DNA of 64,000 nucleotides. Source: Xenopus tropicalis. Its lineage: Eukaryota; Chordata; Amphibia; Anura; Pipidae. Below the pieces are notes generated by a model. It saw nothing but the letters and a program-made list of their open reading frames with translations. It was not told the origin of the DNA and did no database searches. The stretch is from the NCBI RefSeq assembly GCF_000004195.4, contig NC_030683.2:48869358-48933357 (forward strand), read 5' to 3'. Below, piece after piece: positions 35,015 through 47,558 of this stretch. Position numbers and translations under genes: made by a program. Each line of letters begins with the position of its first letter. Positions within the stretch are counted from its first letter, which is position 1.

Positions 35015-38000
35015 ATAAGGGAAACTGTAGTCAGCTTTAGGTAGTCATTGATAGAAAAATGATATATTTGCACAGTAGAACATACAGGGTGGCTGAGCAA
35101 TATATAAAACGTAAACATAAGTATACATAAACAAAGATTAAGTGGCATGTGGTAAAAGGCACAATAAAAAAATAGGTCCCTGTCATGAAGATCTTAAATT
35201 CTAAGTAATCTACTAAAGTATTTATTTAGTAAATTTTTTCAGGGTCCGAGAACCCATAGCAACTAACTCGAATTTACTTCCAAGTAAACAGTATATATTA
35301 TGCTCTGGTTGTCTGCTACGGTTTAATGGACATCTGCCCCTGTTATTACATAACACCTTAAGTTTTAATGAAGTATGTTATCGTTTGTATGAAAAAGTAA
35401 TAAGCTTTCCTGTGTATACTTGCATGCATGTGAATGCTAAGTCATGCCCTTTCTCAGAAGACCAATGTTTTACATCTTTGTCACTTTAAGGATATGTTTT
35501 ATTCAACAATTCTTCTATCCTTGAGTATAGGCTTCTTTAAAATATGCATATATTTCCCAGATCCAGCAATCAGTTACTGCATATTAATGTAAAAGAATTA
35601 ACCTGTATGTTGAATGTAAAATATTCCAGTGTATACAGAAGCATATGAGAAGCAATGTCACATAATATATGCCAGTGTTTTTTAAATACACTTTTGTTGG
35701 TAGTTTTCTATGAACATTCACCACCATTTGAGAATTATATGCTACTAGGATTTTAGTGATGTCAATTATTTTAGTTGAGAGGACAAGGTAATACTTCCAG
35801 CACTTTCTTAGATAAAGGAAGAAGCCACTCAAGGAATTCTAGTGATTCTCCATGAAAAGCTTACAGATCCTATCAGCTCCTACAGCCACATAATATTGAA
35901 GCGAACCTGATCTCTAAAACTCTATACTGTCCAATGTGGCTTGTCAATTGAAAAAAAAACACCAACTTCCCTTTATGACATTTAGAGATTGTGCTTGTCT
36001 GCATGTGAGAGGATGATGCCTTACCACTGAGGATTTAAGTATCAGTACAAATACCGTTAGCAACCAATGGGCAATCAGAAATTAACTGTGAGCAAACAGC
36101 TACATGTTCTAAAATAAAAGAAGAAGGCTATATATATATATATATAATAACTTTTTTGCCAGACATATAAATACATGGCAACTATTTAACAGCCATCCTA
36201 AAGCAGTGTTAACACCTTAGTTTAAACTTCCAATTTACTATAAATTACTGCAAACCTAAACAATGAAAGAAAATCAATAAATTAGTAAACACACTGCATG
36301 ACCTTCTTCCTGACACTGTCTAAAGGTTTTCCTAGAGCAACACGTTCTTGTAGTAATCAATAATAACTATGATCAAGTATCTGAAAAGTGAGATAAAGAG
36401 CTTGTCGCGCTCATAACTACTGCAAGCATGCTATATTTACTACAGCTAAGATAATGTCAACTAATAGAATGCATGACTGCACGCTCTTTTTCAGCCCAAC
36501 TCTAACCCATTTCAGTTAAATGTGCTATGAAACAATTGCTGCTGTCAAAATGCTGTTGGTTTGTTAGCTTGCAGGCATGGTTTTGGGAACACTGAAAGCC
36601 AGTCAAAAATTTCAGATCGTTTGAATCTGTGCAGCAGCATGGGTGGGAAAGGTAAATGAGGTTTTAGACAAGGTGTACATATTGGTGAGATTCATTTCAT
36701 AGCTAAGTTCACATCAATCCAAATCTCATACTTCATTATATAATGAAAATCACACATATATCCCTGAGATTCACACTAAATCAAGGTTTTGCTCAAATGT
36801 AGTCATTAAACTGGGAGCCAATGACACTCTACTTGACAAGGACAAGGGAGGTTTTGAGAACAATATGTTGATGGTGTGAATGGTACATATATATACTTAT
36901 ACTTGTACACATAACCATATGTACCGTATACCAGACTGACTGGCAGCAAAATTCTAGTTAACAAAATGCTGACAAGGTAATTGATATTTTATGTAAATAT
37001 GGTAAAATAAAATAAAAAAAGTGTTACTTTTCAATTTTGGCTCAAAATATATTCTTTTTGCTGAACTTGTTGCTCTTTTACAAACTATTACATTTTTCCT
37101 AATAACTAATCAGTCAACAGAATATATATGCAATATTTTAGGTAGAACACACTTAACAGAAGTTTATTACAGTCATGTCAAGTGTCACACACTTCTATGG
37201 GCATTTAAGATGTAATTATATCCTAGAGCCAATGGGTTCATATTAACTTAATTTACATTTTTCATTCTCAGCGTGTTTATTCACCTATTATATCTATTAT
37301 GCATGCATTAAACATCTTTACTAGGGATTTATTATGAGCTAGTATAAAAAGATTACAACCTCTTAAACCCTTTACAACTTAGAAATCAATGTTAGTTAAC
37401 ATATCAGAATAAGTAGTCATTAAGATAATCCTTTCCTATTTTGTACAGCACGCAGCATACACACCACCGAACTTATATAGCATTTGTTTGAAAGGTGACA
37501 ACATGTCCCTGTTTTTGTATATGTCAAATGTGAGCAATATTGAGAAGGAAGTATGTATGTATGTATGTATAGAAAGCACTACTTATGTACGCAGTGCTGT
37601 ACAGTAGACGTGTTTAAAAGCACAAGAGGTAAATAAAAACAAAACAACACCCTTTCAGGCATGCTGCTTTTCCTATTCAGAATGTAAATTTTTGATGACA
37701 CTATTGGTATCTACCAGTTGCCTTTAAATGTACCCGTAAGAATGTCTGTAGAACAATTATCTCTAATAAAAATAAAATCTTAAAGCTGTAGTTAGAATCA
37801 ACCCATACACTGGCCATGCTTCTAATGCTCTGTAGAATGGAACCAATTGATTGATCTCAAACCCTTTCATAGAGAAAGCAATAGAAAAAATTATACATTA
37901 TGGGGCCTATTTATTATACTGTGAATATATTATTGTTCTGTGAAATAAATAGTGAATTTATCAAGGTGCATGTTTCATTTTATTCCACTTCAGACCTGCA

Positions 38001-41000
38001 TTAAAGTTTTTATACAGAGGTTTGCGATCACTGAAACAGTTTGATAAGTGCGCTATTTTTTTTTTTATTCGCCTATGCCTGTGATGTGTAGTCTGATAAA
38101 AATAATTAAAACGGGTTTGTGGATAATGGGTTTGTGGATTATGAATTCAATATTGATGCAATGTATTGGACTCATAAAACATCTTTCCTACTACATATTT
38201 CCACTCAAAGAGCATCATCTTTTTTGACACATGTATATTAAGTGGGCAAAAACAAGCTTTTCTGTAGCTTCTGTGTCAGTTAGGAATTTTCATAACTAAT
38301 AGAAGTATTTTTTTCATCACCCCCCCCCCCCCCGCTTATAGTTCTAGTTTATCCACTGAACAATATTGCCATCTTTATTGAAGTTTGAAGTATATGAAAT
38401 GTTTTTCTATGCCATGCAGGGAGATGAAGCACAGCAACAGCTGGATAGCCACAGTTAATCCATTCCTCATTTAAACAACTAAATCCCACTCCATATTCAG
38501 AGCCATACTGACTGCATAAAAATCACATCTATACACTTTGATATATATTGATATTAAGTAGAACACAATCTGTCCACAATGCAAAAAGAATACAGTGTTT
38601 ACTGGGCAGAGCGTCTTAAGGCATTACACTTTATTATTGTACCTTGTGGCAATGCAAAAAGGTAATTACAGATGGAATATTACATGTAGCAGTGATTGTT
38701 TTGTGGGTACTAAGGGTCAGAATTACTTGCCAACATAAAAATGTACCAACATAAAAAGATTATTGCATGCACTGAAATCTTCTAAAGCAGTGAGAATCAA
38801 GTTCTGTTAAAATATTTTCAAGATTATTTATCAAGGTGGTTCAGCCTAAAATTCCATGGCATGAAGGAGAAATGCCACAATTTGATCTAGTACCATTTTC
38901 AGAAATGCAGAAAGGTGATACATGAAACAGAAGCACCTAATTTATTGTGCTGGCTATAAGGCTCTAATGTGCCACCTGGCTGGTAGAAACAAACAACATT
39001 TGATAGCAGTGATAGGCGTCAACATTTTTAGATTCCCTGCACTATTCCACACATATTCATTTATATCCAGGCAATTAAACTTTGGTATGATTTTATTTAC
39101 ATGCTAAAGCACAAAAAGTAGGGCATCTGAAGAGATTTACCCAGCACAGAACATAAATAAAATAGCATCAGTCAGTTACAAGCACCTGTGAATTATTATA
39201 GATTGCTTTTAATTATATGTAACACTGTAAACAGAATTCTTCTGGCGGAAGGAATTCTTGCAGCCTAAAGCTTACAATGAATATTTGTTGTCTGAGGCAT
39301 AAACACTACACAAAGCTAATATATAAATCAAACAACACCACCTTAAGTCAAGACTACTCTACTATGGATTATTCTTTGAGTAAAAAGCATAGAGTCAGAT
39401 TTACCCTTTATGCCACCATAAGCCACTGACCATGTATAAATGAAATGAACACCCATCCCTTCTACATGCTTCTCTGCCATCATTGGTTTATATTACAAGA
39501 ATACAGTTAAAAAAATCTCTTTATCCAATTTTCCAGTAGACTTCCCTATCTGACATGGCTAAGGAGTTCTACACAAGAAAGATCACATTTATACAGATAT
39601 GCAGGTGTTTCTGAACTCCACACCCCAACATCTTTTAACTTCAGATGGCTATTAAGGTCCTTGTTTTAATGTTAGACCAAAAAACTGAATGAAAGTAACT
39701 GAAATAACTGAATGAAAGTCTAACTTTAAAGACAAATTAAATGTTTTCTGAGCATAATTTATATATTTTAAAGGTCAGTCATATAAGTCAACTTTTTTTG
39801 CAATAATTACATGACCAGGTCTCCAGAATTCACCAGGACATCAATAATAACCTTTAGTGGCCTTTCTACCAATTATATCGTTTTTATTCCTACCTCAATT
39901 CAAAAGCTCAAAAGCTTGTATTGCATTTGCTATTTCTTGGTTTTACAGAAAAAAAAATGGATTTTGGACATATATCTTTTATATAAAAGAAAAATAGAGT
40001 ATTTGCTTGATGGTGGCAAAAGGAGGTCTTCTTTATTAAAATCAATGACCTTATATTATAGTTTTGTGAATTCCAGTTGCTATGTGCTTAAATATGAAAA
40101 ACTTCTTAGCAATTTACTTGTAGATTCTAAATATGGACAAAATCTGGCGTGGGGCTAATTTAATATACAATGTCAAAGATGTTATACTATGTGCATCCTG
40201 TCTGACAATAATTATTCATGCTGTTGAAAGGCAGGATTTGAAGGAGATATTTACTTCATCTTCATTATGTTTATGACACCATGTAAGCAACTCTGCTCCT
40301 CCCAAAACTGCAGCCATTCATTTCTATTTCTAAAATGTTATTACCGACACGTCAAAGATGCACTTTGTATTCTGTGAAACTTTGGGATTCAAAAAAGGGC
40401 ATCATGGAGGAAATGATCTCATGTGTATGTGTGTGTGTGTATGACACAGTTATTGCATTTGTAGAGGAAAGCCTATGGCCAGTTGGGCACCTGGACATGC
40501 CACCCTTACCCCCACTCACTCACTCTCCTCCTGTACTTGGACGGGGCAGGATCAGTAGCACAAATAGCTCTCAGTGCAAATAAACTACTTTCTAGATAAA
40601 AATCAAATTTTGTGCAAGTGACATGCTTACATTGTTATGGATTATTCCAAATTGATCAGTCCATAAACTTTGTGAATCCTCCCTTAATTACAAATGAAAT
40701 ATTGCTTAAAAACACATGTTGAAGCCTGTGTTACATTCTGTTACCTTTATGTGCACTTAAATATTCAAGCTAGGTGTGTTTAAAAACTGCTGACCTTTTA
40801 ACTGAGGAAATTGGCCAGCTCTTTCCAATTAAAATGACAACAATATGTACAATAGAAAAAAACACTGTCAAATCTGCTTTTTATCCTCATGTAGAATTCT
40901 GTCAGATTTTCAAAGGATTATCTTGTGAAGTGTTAGGCTACAGATTTGGCTGTCTCCAGTGCAAATCTGGGACACATGGAAGCAGATATTAGCTTCCGGC

Positions 41001-43529
41001 TGGAAGAGTATGATGTTTCTGGTACTAACAACCCCTCTACAACTACCTATTTTTTTCCACCAAAAACTGAAGAAAATCTGTCTAAAGAATAAAAATCGAA
41101 TACGGCACATTGCTGGATAAAAGCAGAAAAAAAAAAAATTCCTGGAAAACTTGAATATGCAGATAGAGTGCATTTGTGTGTATCATTTGCCTTTCAGTTC
41201 CTGGAGGAAAAGTAATGGCCATAACATTAGTATGCCCAAGCTGCAGGCATACTTCTGCTGCTAAAACACAATACCCATTCCTCAGAAAATGATTTGTAGT
41301 TCAGCAACTGCTGGAAGCCCATAGGTTGGACATCACAGTTAAAGCAGAAAGGCTGGAGAACTATAAATTAAAGACGTAAGCAATCAATATACAGCACATC
41401 AGAATGCAAGCAGTTCTATACACTGGGTACAGCTATTCACTATGAGGGAGCTGCAGGCCAGGCCTCATTAGGCAAGGGCAGTGGTATACAGTTCAGGTAA
41501 AGTATGTCAGCTGTATTTCCCTAAAAGGGTCCCTGTTCTGGATGCTGGACTCTTGCATGACACACATTAAATCACTTTATGTGGTTACATAATGGTTTTA
41601 AGGGCTGAATGAAAGTACAATTTTATGGTTGTAGGCATGAGTCATTATCCTTTGCTTTCGTAAGAATCCACATTTCTGCCTTAATCTTATCTATGGTATT
41701 GTCTGCTGTTTTCTAGTGCACTGCAAAATCAGCAGAAATGATGCCCATCTGTCTCACGAACTCCAAAAGTACCTTAGTGCTGACAGGACATAGTGTCCAA
41801 TCAATGAAAATAGCATCCTCCTCCTCCTTGGTTTTCCTGAATGAAAGCACTCACTATCAGATATCATGGGTTAGTAATCCTCTCCTTGCAAAGGGGGTCT
41901 GTCTTAGCTTAACCCTCTGCCTATGACACTGCTCACTGTAAAAGGTACCATCAAACCAATTGCTGTAAGAGAAAATAGGCGCTGTCACTCTGAGAAGCAT
42001 CAAGTTTAAGTGCAATTTTGTGTCTGAAAATTCCATGGTAATAAATATAAGGAAAGAGCAAGTACCACATACACCCATGTGAGTGGGATTCATGTAAAGA
42101 AAACCAAACTCAATCGCCATATTGCTTGCAGCAGCTCTTCTATATGTTTATAAGAGAATATTTTGTATAATTCTATAAAAATATCCACTGCAAAGCCAAG
42201 TAATATGGCAGTTTCAGCTCACATGTATAATGCACAAATCAGCACACAGCATGCTAAGCTATCATTCATTAAAACTGAGTAATAGCTCCTTATTTATACG
42301 CAGGTTATAAATACCCATTGCTATTGATTGCAGGTCATGTGAGATAGGTGTATGATGAAGGTTTAACACTTCATACTATGAAAGTAATATAAAGCCATAT
42401 TCAAATTTATTATCATTAGCTTTTGGAAACAAAGTTTACTGTAGATATTCAATATTGTAATTTGCTCTTAAAGAAACAAATTCCTGTCTACCTTTGATTT
42501 AAAGTTCATTCACCCTTTCCAATTTCTTATGTTATGTAATATGAACCAGGAGAAACTGAGACAATGGAGAAATATTTTAGTCCAGGGATGCCAGACAATT
42601 GGCAGGATTAGGCTAAATGCAGTACTTGAATAGACGACCTTGAACCACTCTTTTCTACCTTTTGAACAGAAACAGCTTGGCAAGCATTTCCTGCCTTTTC
42701 TTCTCCACTCTGAAACAATGAAGGATCTCTCCATGATTTATCATTCTCTGTTTGCTCATTGCACAAGTCTCCAATAACGAGGCACAAAAAGGTATAATCG
42801 ATTTTATAGGCTTTTTTTGTGTAATTCATTAAGTTATACTGCACTGAAACTAGGAAAGGCGTACGTCTCTCTGCTGTCAAAACTCTTTAACCCTTTCCTT
42901 CAAGTGATAAATTAAAAAAAAGGCAAACTATTGGTTGGAGAGAAAAGAAACAAGTTTCAGTGGGGAGTGCAGGGTCATCTTTTTAGACAGAGCTGTGTCT
43001 TTTCTTGTAACACAGCGCCTACCTTTGGCAGAACAAAAGCCTTTCAACCTCAAGCTGTCAGCCAAATGAAAGAGCTATACAATGCCGTCTCTGTATTGCA
43101 CACTCCAGTTCTTTCCTTATTTGGGATTTCCTCTCTGTCTCTATGCTGCAAATTTGCAGCTGTGCTGACCTCCTTAGATGAACTAACCGAACCCACATAA
43201 AAGCATCATCTACACTTGTCAATATACTTCTGTTCGCAGCCATTAAACAGATATACAATGCAATGAAACTCCTTATCCTGCAACAGACAGATTTTACTGT
43301 GGCACAGTGTGTCTAGAATTTTACATGCTGGCACCATATAAAACATGCTAGTGATTTATTTGCAAGTGACCTCTCATAGGTCAAATCAATAAGAAAAAAA
43401 TTGAATGAAAAACTATTTTTAAACAATGTAAAGAATCTGAGACTTTCAATAACTTGCAATGTGACTGCACTGAAATAGACCAGCAGTGGGAGTGAGGGTA
43501 GATCAGAGGTCAAGGCTTAATCTCAAGCA
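35015..43529. other. long repeat-poor intronic stretch
   Basis: No transposon of the families seen elsewhere and no coding signal. Simple repeats: TA near 36129-36147, GTAT near 37552-37572, poly-C near 38321-38333, GT near 40421-40441. 36480-36640 has an enhancer-like look (ACAATTGCTGCTGTCAAAAT). The relative absence of repeats beside exon 2 suggests regulatory content, but this is only inference. Confidence 0.45.
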
Positions 43530-43591
43530 TCAATGACAGACATTCTGTGAGTTGTGCACTTGGTGCCACAGGTTGCTCAGACCTGTCCTAC

Positions 43592-43747
43592 CTTCTTGAA
43601 CTGCTTGGAAGGGGTTATTGGCTTCTATAAACTTGATGGAGTAGGTAATCTTTTCACTCTGTAATATGTCGTCATTCAGGCTTAAATCTGACACTGCCAG
43701 CTGGAAAACTTCATCGTCCTTGACAGCATTTTCTTCAAATATTGCAC
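43592..43747 (-). CDS. GRID1: GRID1 exon 2 (glutamate receptor delta-1, amino-terminal domain)
   Basis: Coding exon of the delta-1 ionotropic glutamate receptor, a postsynaptic membrane protein whose extracellular amino-terminal domain binds cerebellin-type synaptic organisers (family knowledge). Read on the minus strand, an AG acceptor (43749-43748) is followed by GT, which completes a Gly codon begun in exon 1. Then come 51 codons including [26 protein letters not shown] and NNPFQAVQE, and a trailing G before the donor GTAGGA (43591 downward). The entry and exit phases match: exon 1 ends one base into a codon and so does exon 2. [17 protein letters not shown] is diagnostic of GRID1 rather than GRID2. 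It covers about residues 28-78. The pyrimidine tract before the acceptor is poor (a run of A, then TGTGTCTCAACAG) and the donor is not the strongest type. Exon 3 was not found in the window, consistent with the very long intron 2 of this gene in other vertebrates. Confidence 0.96.
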
Positions 43748-46677
43748 CTGTTGAGACACATTTTTTTACAGTAAAACAATAGCATTGGCTTTGTACTTGT
43801 GTGGCCTCTGCCACTTCTGATGCCACCATATCTATGCTTCTGCCATTCTGTATTATGATGAGTGAAACGCTCTCTTCTGATGTACTGAATTTATTCTCTC
43901 TTTTGTAGTCCAAAAATACTATGTTTAGATGGTTGATTGATGACATTTCTCCCATAGCATTGCCCTAATGCATTTATGTAGTTAATGTTCCTTCTTAGTA
44001 CTTATATGGTTAATGGATGTTTCCTGCAATGTATTCATGTCTCCTGCAATTCTTAATAATCCTGCCCTTTCTATTGTGATAGCTGTGATGGCTACCATGG
44101 ACAGCGACCATTCACACTGCACAAGGTTCCACTGCATTACACATTTGTATATCATTTCTGGAGTTTCAGTTTTGGTTTTCCAGTTCCACTTTTGAGATAA
44201 TCCGGTTCTGCTACTACAACATTTCAAGCCACCAGAGTTAAGATTTCAAGAAAGGAAACCACTATCTGGTCGGTTAAACCCTTTTCATTTAGTGGAAAGA
44301 CATGGTAGCCATTATAAATTGATTTAAATATAACAGTAATGGACATTACAATTTAGAATAACCACAATGTATATGCACTATTGATCTTTTTTATTTCTAC
44401 TGTAAATAAGGACAACATTAATTAAAAAAAAAAAAAAACAGTTGTACCAGGTTCTCTGCTTAAGCACCTAGATATCTATGCAATCAACTTGGGAGACTTC
44501 AGATATGTATTTCATTAAAAGTACTGTGGAGGCAGCTTACTTTATTAATGGCTGTATAATACCTCCCTTGGGAACAGTCACTTTATTGGAGTGTGGCCTC
44601 AGATCTGCCATTTATTTAGCACTGCGTCTTCACTCTCCATCAGTAAATCATACATTAAGGCTAGAAAAAAGGGAGCGTTTCTCTGATTCAGTCCCCTTGT
44701 AAACTCATATGCAGACAGTGCTCATTAATATAAAGTTCCCTTTATATATTCTCTATTTATTTGCCTCTCATCCCAGTGATTCTCTGTTACTCAGGGATAT
44801 AGCACGTTAATTAAATCTTAAGAAGACCCAACCTACCTCATTAAACAATGTTAATAAAATGGCTATGAACAGATTCAAGTTATCATTATATTAGCAGATT
44901 CTATCCTTCCCTATACCCTTGTGACGTGAGAAAGCTTGCTACAAACACTGAGGATATTACAGGTTTGTACATTAGGCAGAATTGTATTATAGCAAAAGTA
45001 GCATAGGACAGAAGACAACTATAGCCACATGGAGCAACATCCCAATTTACTGCTTTAAGTGATCATGCTTATGGAGCACAGCGGACAAAGTTGTCCCTGT
45101 CTAATTTTAATAGATCCGCAATGCTGTCTGCCTGGGCTTGCTCACTACACCTACTCATATAGATGAAGCCATAAGCAATGTCTAGTATCATACTCTCAGC
45201 CTAAAGCATAGCTCATCCCTGTCTCTCAGAGCGGATTCTCCGGACGCAGAATCACAAATGCATCATCCTTTTCATCCCTTTCCATAGATACATGCTTTTT
45301 ATCTGTGGCTGCTTATCTCGCTCTGTCTCTCAACCCCTCCCTCCCAGATTAGATCTTCCATCTGCTTTATCTCCCATCAGGGGACCCGTGTTACCTTTAC
45401 TCTCCAAGCCAATCAAACCTGGACTGAGCCCTTGAATTACAGCAGACAAAGTGGGACAAAGAGGGCCATACCTTTAACATGACATACATGGCTTTGGCAT
45501 TGTTTTCTGCTTGTGTGCAAAGTTTCAGTGACACAGACAGCAATGACTTTTAAATCATATGTATTGCCCTTCTGTACTTTGAACCAACAAAATTGTCAAA
45601 AATGTCAACAGTAGGAAAAACTGCAGTGCTTGAAAGGCATGCTGTTAGAGGCACTTGCTACTTGTTTGACTGTAAGTGTCCCCAGCAACAATAAATATTT
45701 TTCAAGCAATATGCATGGCCCTCCTGCACACTATCTAAACATAGAAGGAGGTGTAGCAGGGCCTAATGAATCTTCTGGCCCTGCTCAATCATGGTAGGGT
45801 GCTGTAGAGAGATAAAAGTGCGAGCTGCTTAATATGAGATGAAGAAGCATTTTCTGGTGAGATATTGATAGAAGTAAGGGAGGGAGACAGACAGCTGGGG
45901 GCAAGGAAGCATATGTAAAGTGGGGGAAGACTGATACAGGTGCACAATGAAGGAGGGAGGTCAAGGCCCAAAATATGAACCAGAACCCATGGCCCTGTAG
46001 CTACTCCCCTGTCCTCAATAGACCTGTATTACCCAGTAAGCAACAGTGATACAAGATACCCTCATGCAATGTATACAGTTTTATACAAAACAGCAAGTTA
46101 CTAACCAGGGGAAGCCTGTCATTTCCATGCTGCTAAAACATACTATATAAGTAATGAAAAGTTTTAGGTCCACTCACTGCTCTATGCCTTGTCTTTCTCA
46201 ATAATATCCAAAACACAGCAGAGAGCTGAGTTCCAGCCCTGTTATAAGACAGCCATTTAAATGAGACTTCTCACCAATAATGAGGGCACATGTCAAGTCG
46301 ATTTACTACTACTAAACTAATTCATGCTTTTTGATGCTGTCCAGCACCATCCACACTGTTGTTTTGTGGGTCCCTTGTTACAAGCAAACAAGTTTACAAT
46401 AACCCCACCAATAAGTTTACAATAACCCCACACAAAACTAGCAACCATGAATGTCCATGGATTTCAGACTGTCCTTCTGCATCAATACAATTAGCAATAG
46501 AATTTTCTCTCGTTGCCTTACAACTTTACATCACACACTGCCACAGTAAATGGCTACATTGTATCTTAGCAGGAGTTCAACCCTTTGCCACCTCCATGTA
46601 GTTTTTTTAGAAGCTAGGTACTCTGCTCCCTTTCCTTTTATGAACAGTATTATTCCATTCACCCGGTCCTTTCTTAC
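43748..46677 (-). other. GRID1 intron 1 (for the proximal first exon)
   Basis: Intron between the proximal exon 1 donor (GTAAGA) and the exon 2 acceptor (CAACAG). A transcript from the distal first exon would use an intron of 43748-57099 that skips the proximal exon, which has no need of an acceptor. Content is mostly single-copy-looking AT-rich DNA, with a poly-A tract near 44425-44438. The stretch 44900-45480 shows no repeat I recognise. Units related to 47565-47660 occur at about 45555-45680 and 45700-45760. Confidence 0.85.
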
Positions 46678-46756
46678 CAATGTGAATGATGGAGTCCGCT
46701 CGCACTGAAAGGCACTGAAATATCCAGGGGAATAGACAGAGCATCAACATTTCCAT
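46678..46756 (-). CDS. GRID1: GRID1 exon 1, proximal copy (start codon and signal peptide)
   Basis: Coding part of a first exon for GRID1, 2.9 kb upstream of exon 2. The ATG is at 46756-46754 in good context (G at -3, G at +4). Twenty-six full codons follow plus one base of a Gly codon, then the donor GTAAGA (46677 downward). The peptide has a hydrophobic stretch (LCLFPWIFQC) and ends SVRADSIIHIG, matching the length (27 residues) and end of mammalian GRID1. A signal-peptidase site after VRA, just before DSIIHIG, is the obvious cleavage point. Joining to exon 2 restores HIGAIFEE in frame. The 5' UTR extends to higher coordinates; the transcription start is not visible. A near-identical exon lies at 57100-57178, so this is one of two possible first exons. 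Confidence 0.95.
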
Positions 46757-46779
46757 TTCCAGCCTTGCAGACAGCACAT
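46744..46779 (-). promoter_or_regulatory. upstream ORF overlapping the GRID1 start (proximal copy)
   Basis: An ATG at 46779-46777 opens a 12-codon frame (MCCLQGWKWKC then TGA) that ends at 46744, inside the GRID1 coding sequence and out of frame with it. Its start context is weak (C at -3, T at +4) compared with the GRID1 ATG, so leaky scanning would be expected. The same uORF is present without change in the distal copy. A translational-damping role is inference. Confidence 0.6.
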
Positions 46780-47190
46780 CAGCTCGGATTTGTTAGTAGC
46801 ACAGAGGTATAAAAGATGAAAAATCTCTCCAGTGATAGCAAACAATAGAGATAAAATAATAAGTGGAACACAAGGTAAATCCTGTATGTTGCAGAATGTA
46901 TTAAATTATTATAGCCAGGGAAAAGCATAGACTTGCAGCTCTCTCCAACACTGTGTGTGTCTCAGACCCAACAAACAGCAAACTGCGGAGGATCCCCCCC
47001 TCCCTCATCCTCTCCTACCACGTGATTGCAGAGACTCACCACTCAATATAGTCTTGGGGAAAACACTGAGAGATGGAGAGATGAGCTCAGATGAGAAACA
47101 GAGAAGCTCAGTTTCACATGAGCCTCTAACAAAATGGTTTGTGGTGATGAGGAGGAAGACTACCAGGGGTTTTCCACACATAAACTAACA
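46757..47190 (-). promoter_or_regulatory. GRID1 leader/promoter region, proximal copy
   Basis: About 430 bp immediately upstream of the proximal ATG, strongly conserved with 57179-57606. It holds an E-box CACGTG (47019-47024) and a C-rich tract at about 46990-47006 (G-rich on the coding strand). The conserved CAATATAGTCTTGGGGAAAA segment lies near 47044-47063. No convincing TATA box at a sensible distance is common to both copies, and the start of transcription is not determined. Shared conservation of noncoding DNA next to a conserved exon suggests 5' UTR and core promoter. Confidence 0.55.
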
Positions 47191-47558
47191 GAAGTAAGGC
47201 GATAGGAGGAAGTATTTGAAACTGCAAGTAGGAAACCATTATCTCTTAATCCAAACAGGGAAAGTCTATGTGAAATGCCACAACTTGGCAGATGAGGATA
47301 TAAATTAAAAGGGGATAAAAAGAGAGTATATGTGGGATTTAATGTATGTATTACAAGGAGATATTTGATTAAAGCGCACAGGCAGGAAGGTTAATGGCAA
47401 CCATTGCAAGTAATATCTTTCATTAAGTCTCACCAGAACATGCAGGCTTAGGTCGAGCTCTGCTGTCATCACTGGAGAAAAAAGGGTGAATGGAATTATT
47501 TTATTCTCGAAAGAAGCAGTTTTCAGATTCACAGGCTACAGCTGTATTGCTCTTTCAG

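Larger units (their letters stand above)
1..43591 (-). other. part of GRID1 intron 2
   Basis: Everything from the exon 2 donor to the window edge. No ORF resembles exon 3 of GRID1 (expected to begin CDLMTQGILALV), so the next exon lies outside. It contains the many transposon copies listed separately, with intervening AT-rich DNA. Confidence 0.85.
45807..47558 (-). repeat. duplicated GRID1 first-exon block, proximal copy
   Basis: About 1.75 kb alignable by eye with 56329-57983 in the same order and orientation. The low-coordinate limit is near GAGAGATAAAAGTG (45807); the high-coordinate limit is a shared GATTCACAGGCT...ATTGCTCTTTCAG (ending 47558). The centre (about 46650-47130) is over 90% identical. 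The outer parts have many substitutions and indels, which argues for an old duplication rather than an assembly artefact. Confidence 0.85.

Noticed and set aside
39811..40158. 115-codon plus-strand ORF
   Set aside because: Low-complexity, AT-rich composition with no domain or splice context; chance ORF.
43530..43955. The 141-codon minus-strand ORF as a whole protein
   Set aside because: Only 43592-43747 matches GRID1. The ORF simply runs on into intron on both sides, past clear splice sites.
45110..45145. TGTCTGCCTGGGCTTGCTC as a mir-346 homologue (mir-346 lies in a human GRID1 intron)
   Set aside because: Only the first eight bases fit, it is on the wrong strand relative to GRID1, it is in intron 1 rather than intron 2, and no precursor hairpin is seen.
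46804..46813. TTTTATACC as a TATA box for the proximal GRID1 promoter
   Set aside because: It is only about 50 bp upstream of the ATG and is not kept in the distal copy (CTGTACC there).
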